Shown here piece by piece: positions 12,101 through 21,100 of a stretch of 64,000 nt of DNA. The notes below the pieces were generated by a model. It was not told where the DNA came from. It worked only from the letters and a program-made list of their open reading frames with translations, and did not search any database. This DNA comes from Aquatica leii (Eukaryota; Arthropoda; Insecta; Coleoptera; Lampyridae): assembly GCA_035610365.1 (NCBI GenBank), contig CM069433.1, positions 178,390,882 through 178,454,881 of the forward strand. Direction: 5' to 3'. The position numbers were made by a program, and so were the translations under genes. How positions within the stretch are numbered: the stretch's first letter is position 1; each line of letters begins with the position of its first letter.

Positions 12101-15100
12101 AAAAGGCTTGTAAGGCAGCCACGATTTCTCGTCTAGTGCCCGCATTGTAATGACATCGTTGTTCAATTTGTTCATCACTGTTTAACATGAAATAAATTTG
12201 AAGAAACTTGTGATCCGCATCCGGCAATAGTAGAAGCGATCCGGCACGATGATTTGTCCTTGGACATGTAATTTGCGCGCATTTTTACGGATGTTTTCCA
12301 AGAAATGCTTCGAATCACTGTAACACCTGATAGCAACGTTGATAGTGGTTCGGGTAGTGGTGTAATTCTGGTAGTTTAACTTTTCCACTGGCGCAACACA
12401 TTCCTGATGTTTCGTTCTTAAATTTGAAGGCGCTACAATACATGCAAATTTTATCCATTTTTCCAATGACGACACTTGGATGAAGACTGTAATCATTATT
12501 ACTGTTATAATGGAATGCACCAAGATTTAAATCAGCGTGCAGTGTTCGTCTTGATCGAGCGGGGCTTATTCGAACATTTTGCAGCCTTTTTTCCCATTGT
12601 TCAGTTGTCTCAGACGAACGGGCCTGAGTAGTACGTATTCGATCAGTTTCTAACCTCAGTTCTCGTTGTTCAGATGATTCAGACGAACGGGTCTCAGCGG
12701 CATTCACTCGAAGATTTTCCAGCCTTAATGCTCGTTGTTTGTCTGATTTTAAGGCTCGTAATGCTCTTTTCTTCCGTGCTTGAGGTGTAGATCGGCCAAT
12801 TGCTTGTCGCTTTGGAGGCATAATTGTACATAAACGACGTGAAAAATGCGTTTGAATTTATTAGATGTCAATCAGCAATCCGAATCTCACAATGTATCCA
12901 ATCCAATTGAACAGCGGACGAAAATTTTAATATTGACGGTGATCACCACGCTGAGGAAAATTTGAAGTGAAAAAAATCAGCATTCGAGAATTGTTGAAAT
13001 CGAATTCAATTCCACTCACGATGATATGCAAAAAAACTGCACAGCAAATGCGTTCGGAACGTCAATCAGCAGTCAGATCCTCCACATACATTTCAATGTG
13101 AGTCGGACATGAATTTCACAATTTACATAAATTCTTACGTCACCTACAACTCGAAACATCATCATTCATTTGCTGTTTTTCTTTCAATTCAACTGTCACG
13201 GCAATATTTGAAATTCATTGGAATGATAGTGGCGCCATCTGTCGAAGATTGGTCTTAGCAACTCAGAAACTTTCGTAGACTCGTGCACAACACTTTGCTA
13301 AAAATCATCACATGATCAAATGCATAGTTTACGATTCTATAAAGGACATACAGACAAACATTCATTTTACATATATAGAAGATTTTGACAGTAGAAACTT
13401 TTTCAAATATTTTACGGGTTACATCGCAGGAAGAGTAAGTGATATCTGTAATACCAATAGAAGAAAATATTGAGATTTTGAAAACAGCTGTCAATTTATG
13501 TAGCAAGAATAGTTCAGTGAACTAGAAACAAAGTTTTAAGATAAAATAAAATAATGTTTCAAGAAGAAGTGGTACATAGTTTCTATTTTTCTTTTAGGTT
13601 ATTGCAGGATGTGAAGTTAAAACTTAACTCCAATGACCATATCATAAAAAGAGAAATTAATTTGAATTTGTAGCATATAGGAATGACACAGCACGACTTA
13701 TATTTAGTATTACTGAAAAGACAATAATTGTTTTAATCATAATATCGCAACTTTCATGTATTTTGTAGATTACAAGTATGTGACTTGGCCCAATGAAATA
13801 CCATGGTTATTAAATTGATCTGAAATTAATGTACTGCGGTCCTATTATGTGTGCTTTTTAAGTCTAAAGCTAGGATTGAAATGTAAATAATTATACTACT
13901 ATTTGTATTAAGATAAATTATTACAAACTGTACTTTGTGTTCCTCACAAGTATTTATAGTATTTATGACACAATTTAATTTTAAAATAATTAAATTTAAA
14001 AAATAAGTTACATAAATACTCACACGATTTAAAGTTGCCTCAACGTCTTGAAATGTAATATATTTACTGCTAAATTTTTCGAAATCATCGACTATCATGT
14101 AGTAGAAACTGTCTTTATGCCTTGCCCTTCCTTTAGATTGTATATAACCTCGATAATTAGTTACTTGATTAAAATTTACGACTAATGAGCATGTAGGAAT
14201 ATCTACACCTTCCTCTAACACATTGGATGCTACAAGTAAATTAATTTCTTTATTGTAGAATTGTTGCAAGATTTTTTTGTTCATTTTTGCTCTGTAAAAT
14301 CCTTCGCGAGTATCGTTGAAAGGATTTGTATTAAAACCGACAACGAAGTTCGGTTCGACATGCGCAAACGTGGGATCAGCGTTCTTTAAATTTTTTAAAA
14401 CGTTATAAATAAGTTTTGCTGTAAAGCGCCTTTGTACAAATATTATTCCACACAAAGATTGCTTAGACGTTTGATCATATTGCTCTAATATTTGAAACAA
14501 AGTTATGATTTGATTCGAAGAATATCGATAAATACGTTCCAAGGGGTTCGATTCGGACATGTGGTCGGTAAACATTTTCTTCACTGTTGTAAATCCAGTC
14601 ATAACAGCATCGTATATAGTAGCAACTTTGGGATCCTGACAATTCTTCTTAATTCTTTCTAATTGTATAGTATGAGCTATAACAGCAAGTTCCCCTACGT
14701 AACTACCAAATTCCGTAATGTGGTATATAACGTCCTTAATCAAACAAATTGCATCTTTGAATTCTGTAGAGACGTCTAACGGCTTTAAATGAGAATTTAA
14801 AGGTGGACTAAGTTTTTGTTGTGTTTTAACTTGAGTTAGTACCTTTATTAACGATTCTAAATGAATTATGGAATATTGATCGATTAGGTTTAAAGTGTAT
14901 CGCTTATATGGACGTATAACTTCGTTTGGATTTGTTGAATATCTGAAACAATTAGGTAAATATTAAAATCCATAATTTAGATTAAAGAAATCGTTTAAAT
15001 CGTATTAGTAATAATGCTACAACCATATCTCTATCTATTGCCAAAACATTAATTTAAAAAAAAGGTTTGATAACCCACTTTGAAGTGATATGTACACGTT

Positions 15101-18100
15101 TGTATTGACTTTCTAGCATGCTATAATTTTTTTTAATTTTTCTCCTGGATTTCATTAATATATAACCCAAATATGGCAAATTGAGCTTATGTTGTCATAT
15201 CGACTAACCCCTATCTTTGTGCGCCTTGATATTGCTTTCCCCTTTAATAAATCAGTAATAGTAGTTTATTTAACAAGTTCCTGTGTAAATTGGAAGCTTT
15301 TTTGCCAAGAGGACATTTTTAAACCCGAGTGAAACGAGGGTTTAAAAAGTCGTCGTGTTGAATACATTTTATTGCTCGAACAGAGAGTAGGAGGCCCCCA
15401 AAGTCTTAAAATCTCTCAAAAATAATTTGACGTTTATGTTGACAAGTGCGCAAAAACTGTCAAAGACCATTTACAGGTAATGTTGTTTAATTTAAACAAT
15501 CAAACAAAGAAAATGGCTGATAACCAAAACTATTCTTCGGACAGACCCAACGACACGTTAAACATGAAAAATAATTGGATTGACCTTTATATCCATTAAT
15601 AAACCAATTTGATTACATGTTATATTATTTATAATACTAGAAAAACAACTTAGGTACTTTCTTGAGCTAGCATATATAAAAATTTATTTTTATTTACCTG
15701 CACGTATGAGTCATGGTGTCAATTTTCAGCGCCGATTAAGTCATTACTACTTAAGCACTTTAAAAAACCATATCGCTTAGATAACTTAATTGAGCGATAA
15801 TTAAATAAAATAAATATTGATTTAATATCTTTTAATTCTAAGCACAAAAAAGACAAATAAATCATTACAAAACGAAACGTTCACACTATGAATTAGATGC
15901 GATACTAGGTAAACCTACAGAACTAACGCCATATCAAATCAATCATTAACATTAAGATATTTGGGATAGCTGGCCGTGTCTGCAAAGTGCGATATTTTAT
16001 TTTATGGATTATGTAAATTAGCGAAGCTATAAAACGTCTACCGGTCGTGTGGTGTATAAAAGCGGGCGGTCACTGCGAGCAAAACGAAACTAAGCTAAAC
16101 GAAGCTTAGTTTTGAGAAAATTAGATGTTTTTAATTTACGCGGCCACTTAAACGAAACTAAGCGAAAATAAACAAACGAAGATAGAAATTGTATCTTCGC
16201 TTCGTTCGTTTTAGCTGGTGTCAGATTCGAGCGAGGTTTTATCAGAGGATTTGTAACCGAAAGAACAAAAACTGCAAGTTGATTAGTATTTACGCTAAAA
16301 TAGTTTTAAAATGTAAAACTTTAAGAACCCTACAACTGTTATAATTATTTTTTTTAATATTTTGTATAAAAAGGGAGATGTTTCACTTTGACACAATATT
16401 GACTCACCCTGTATATTACAACTTTGACATATAATTGAAGGTTCGTATATTGCTTAAGTGGTTTTGGCACCTTAGGATTTTCAAAAAATCAAAACATTTT
16501 TTTTTGGTCTAAAAGTGTACATTGAACACTATGAATAAACTGTAATTGATCCAATGACGATCTGAGTATTTTCCGCAAATGTACAGGCTTTCGCGTGAAA
16601 TAAGTGTATCGGTATCGTAGCGCTCGGATAGCAGTAGGAGCATTCCAACCAACTTACAACTCAGATTTTTGTAGGATAAAGTAGAGACGTATGTATATGT
16701 AGTTCTTGAATCAACATAGATGGCGTTACTATGCATCGTTAGCACTCATGGTTTCCCCCATAAACCGGGAATGAAAATATCTACCAAAAAAGTACGAAAG
16801 TGAAAACCTAGAAGAGCTGAAATCGGCGCTCAATTCTGAAGAGAAAAGGTCCGTTTGCTGTAGAGTCAATATCCGAAAGCGTCGGTACATCGGACAAAAA
16901 ATTGAAGACTGCCGATGACATTAAAGTGAAGACATTGGATAACATTTCAGCTCTTATACAGGTATATTCCCGCAGATTTCATTTTATTCTGAAGCTTTGT
17001 TGACGCGTACTGAGTCGTCTTTTTGACTCAACCAAGAAAGGATAAGTTATAATTTTTAGATAGGTCAGTTTCAAACTTGCTGACTCGTTAAAACTGTCTT
17101 ATTTGCCAGTTATCACCTTTTTGATCCGTTCAGTAACCATAAATGCAAAGTATCAGACAGGGTGTGTCCAAACGCAAAACCATAAATAACTTCAGTTGTT
17201 TCAAATGAAACACCCCGTATCTTTATACTGTTTATTTACATCTCTAAGTAATATTGGAAGGTTGTCTTGGAGAAATTGCAAATATTCCTGCCCATTCAAA
17301 ATGTTATTGAGGAAAAAAAGGTTCTATTGCTCGATTGTAGATAATTCTTTCACATACATTTAGGAACCATCAATTTTGGAAATTAAAGGAACGCGGCCAA
17401 TGGAGATTTTCTTCCACAAGGCCACTTATTTGATTTGAATTGTTCACTCTACATGGAAAATCTTCGCCATGTAATTATTGATGTAGTTCCATGAGGTAAA
17501 GGTGAAACTTTTGCTTCAATATAATTTGTATATTTTTACTGCTTCTTTGTATTCTTCTTTTTCTTTCCTCCCCTTTTTCCACTGTCTTAATTCTCTTCTT
17601 GCATTTTTCTTTGCTTCCTTGTATTCTCTACCCATTTCTTCCATCTGTTTTTTCCCCTTCCACTTTCTAAATCTGACTATTTCTGTTGCTTTCTCCATCA
17701 TCTCTCTCACATCCTCCGTACTCTCTTGTAATCCCTTCCCTACCCATACCGTTTTCCCTATTCTTTTAATTCCAGTGGTTGATGGTCTGACTCCACCCTT
17801 TCTCCCAATTTAAATGTCTCCACCTTTTCTTCAGCCTCTTCATTTGTCATTACAAAATCTATTATTGATTCTCCCCTTCCTCCTATGTACGTATATTCGC
17901 TCATTCCTTCTTCTTTTCTGTTCCCATTCATTATTTCCCACCCTTTTTCGTTGCACATTTGCAGCAGCACTTCTCCGTCTCTGTCCTTTGTTTGTCTCTT
18001 CCCCCTTTTCCCCTATTCTTGCGTTGAAGTCTCCTCCTACTATTATCAATCCCTCTTCCCTCTCTTTTATCATCTCTTCTATGTTTTTCCTTGTCTCTTT

Positions 18101-21100
18101 CATTCTACTGCTATAAACCGTCACTACTTTTATTTTTGTTTTTCCCCACTGTATGTTGCTTTCTACAACTCCTCTTCTCTGTTGCACTTTCTCTTTCTTT
18201 TCCTGACTCAACAATTTTTTTCTTATTCCCGTTATTATACCACTCTTTGCTCTCCCTTTATTCTTCTCTCTTTCTGCATGTTGCATCACCCACTCAAATT
18301 CCTCCGGCAACTTTTTTTTCCACCACTCCAATTATTTTTCTTCCAACCATGTCTCCTGTAATCCCACTACATGCTGTTCCTTGATGTACTTCCAAATATC
18401 CTGTTTCTTGGTTTTTATTTCCGCTACGTTCCAAAACAATACTCTCAGCTTACTCACTTCATCCTGTGCTTTTTTCTTACTTTCTTTTTTCCTCCTTTTT
18501 CTTTTCCTTTTCCATCACTCGTTATTCCTTTTCTTTGCCTTTTCGCCAACTTTCTTTCCTTTATCGCCCCCACTTCGCCCTTTAGTTTTTTTGCCTTTTG
18601 GTTACCTATTTTCTCTCCCCTTTCTCTACTTAGGCCCCTATCCCTGTCGTTCCATATGCATCTGTCTCCGTCTATTTCCATTTTTCTGTATCTTACCCAT
18701 ACTCTTTTCCCTTCCGCTCTTTTTTCCACCGCTATGTTCATTTATTTCTCTTTGCACTCTTCTTTCTTCCCATGTCAAATCGTGACATATATACCTATTC
18801 TTGTATTCCTTAATTTATTCTTCTCCGCCATTACCTTCTGCTTTTCTTCCCATCCTCCCATTTCCGCCACAACCATCTCATTTTTCTTCTCTTTGTTAAT
18901 TACTATCACCTTTTTCACTTCTAATATAGTTAAAGTAATCCATATCTCTAAGTGGAGAAATTGTAATAAAATATGATATTTATTTTCTTAAAGTCAATCC
19001 ACAATAATGTTTTAATTTTTTAATTGTAAAACTAGTTTCAACAATTTAAATTGTCATCGTCAGTTACACTAAAAAGCAAATCAATTACCAAAAATAATTA
19101 AACATTTAAAAGAGCTTACACATTATATCAAAACATAAAAATAAAATAGAATGACAAACGTCAACACATTAAAACATTTTAAATTCAAACTGACATTAAA
19201 TACACAGCCATGGGTGATATGAAAAAAAGGAGAGAAAAGAAAAATGAAAAAAGTAAGTTAAAATTTATTATTAAGAAGAGGAGAAATATTTAAATCAAGA
19301 ATTTCATTAAGACAATTATCTGAATTTTCATTATAAAGACGATGAATTTCAAGAATTTCAAGATGATTAAGCAAAGTACTTTTGTTACAAAAATGAAGAA
19401 TTTCAACATTAAGATCAGAAGAAAAAGAATGACCAGTAGACAAAATATGATTAGCGAAAGAAGAACAAGTGTTTGATATACCAGAATTTAAATACCTTTT
19501 AATAAAATAAATATGTTCTTTTAATCGTGTTTTAAACTTTCTACCAGTTTGTCCTACATAAGAACAATTGCAAGAAGAGCAAGAAATTTTATACACGCCA
19601 GATTTATCTAAAGAAGAAACAGAATCTTTATTATTAACAATAAAATATTTTAAATTATGATTAGTAGAAAAAGAAATAGAAATATTATAATTTTTAAAAT
19701 AATTTTTAAGAAAAAGAGAACAAGAATTAATATAAGGCATAGAACGATAGATAGTAGTATTATCTGATTTATTTTGAGATAGATTTTTAAAGAAATGGTA
19801 TAAACGAACTTTTCCAAAAACATTGTTCAAAACATGAAAAGGGTAACCATTGCTATAAGCTAATTGTTTAATAGTATCAAATTCTTTATTAAAACCAGGC
19901 TTGGAAAGAGGAATAGAAAATAGACGATTAAATAAGGAACGAAAAGAAGCAATTTTATGACTATAAGGATGATTAGAGTAAAATGGAATTAAACAATCAG
20001 TGTAAGTAGATTTACGATAGATTTCAAAACTAAATTTCTCATTTTCACGTAAAAGAAGAAGATCTAAATATGGAAGGAAGTTGTTACATTCAATTTCATA
20101 TGTAAAATGAATATTAGGATGAATAGAATTAATGAAATTATTAAAATTATTTAAATCATCTAAGGAACCATTAAAGAGAACAATGCAATCATCAACGTAT
20201 CTAAACCAAAAACTAATCATATTAGAAAAAGAATTAGAAAGGATTTTATTTTCAATATTATTCATGAAAATTTCAGCAGCAAGAGGTGAAATATTAGATC
20301 CCATAGCTAAACCAGATGATTGAGAATAGAAATTATTATTAAATTTAAATTTAAAAAAATTTTGTTTAAAAACTAAATCGAGCAAAGAACAAATATCTAA
20401 AATCTGGTAAGTATCCAGAGAACCATTAGAAAAAATTATTTAATGTCAGTTTGAATTTAAAATGTTTTAATTTGTTGACGTTTGTCATTCTATTTTATTT
20501 TTATGTTTTGATATAATGTGTAAGCTCTTTTAAATGTTTAATTATTTTTGGTAATTGATTTGCTTTTTAGTGTAACTGACGATGACAATTTAAATTGTTG
20601 AAACTAGTTTTACAATTAAAAAATTAAAACATTATTGTGGATTGACTTTAAGAAAATAAATATCATATTTTTTTCACTTCTACTTTTACATTTAATTTTT
20701 CTTTCAGCATCAATGCTAAATCTTTTTGTGGTTCTTCACTTCTTCACCCCTTTATCACAATATTATTCTTCCTTTTCCATTTTTTCTCGTCTTCCGCTTT
20801 TTTCTCCAGTTTTTCTATTCTCTCCACCAGTTCCTCTTTTTCTTTCTTCCACTTCTTTTCTCTTTCTCCTATTTATTTATTTATTTTTTTTTCGATACTA
20901 TTCGATACAATTTATCTAAGTAAAGTTGGCCCAGCTTAGGTCTAAGTTAGTCACGATTACTTCGTATTATTAGAGGCAATACATTTAGGGTAGTGGTTAT
21001 ATAAAGTCACAGAATCTCCAACTATTATTATTGATGTAAGCTCATTTAGCTAATGCAGCATACAGGTCGTTGATTTTTATTGTTACCGCAGATTAGGAAT

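Larger units (their letters stand above)
9272..13248 (-). mobile_element. Helitron, decayed autonomous-type copy
   Basis: The ends fit the Helitron rule on the minus strand: the 5' end begins TCTTCGACAG preceded by A, and the 3' end runs through GCGCGCAGGGTACAG to CTAG followed by T. A short GC-rich hairpin-like run precedes CTAG. The element is 3977 bp and contains pieces of the Helitron protein in order (N-terminal region, Rep/HUH, PIF1-like helicase). The reading frame is broken many times. It lies in a Dicer-2 intron, in the same orientation as the gene. Confidence 0.85.
18924..20669 (-). mobile_element. Penelope-like element, 5'-truncated, with inverted flanks
   Basis: The element has a reverse transcriptase and GIY-YIG endonuclease between two 234-bp inverted copies of one sequence. 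It is nested in a non-LTR retrotransposon and flanked by a 13-bp direct repeat (TTTTTCACTTCTA at 18911-18923 and 20670-20682), the likely target duplication. About 45 nt between the left repeat and the inverted flank fits the extra tail often seen in Penelope insertions. The whole nest sits in a Dicer-2 intron. Confidence 0.88.

Noticed and set aside
17502..18976. Several long plus-strand frames rich in Phe, Ser, Leu and Pro
   Set aside because: They are the antisense of the Lys/Glu-rich non-LTR retrotransposon on the minus strand. The minus strand carries real endonuclease motifs.
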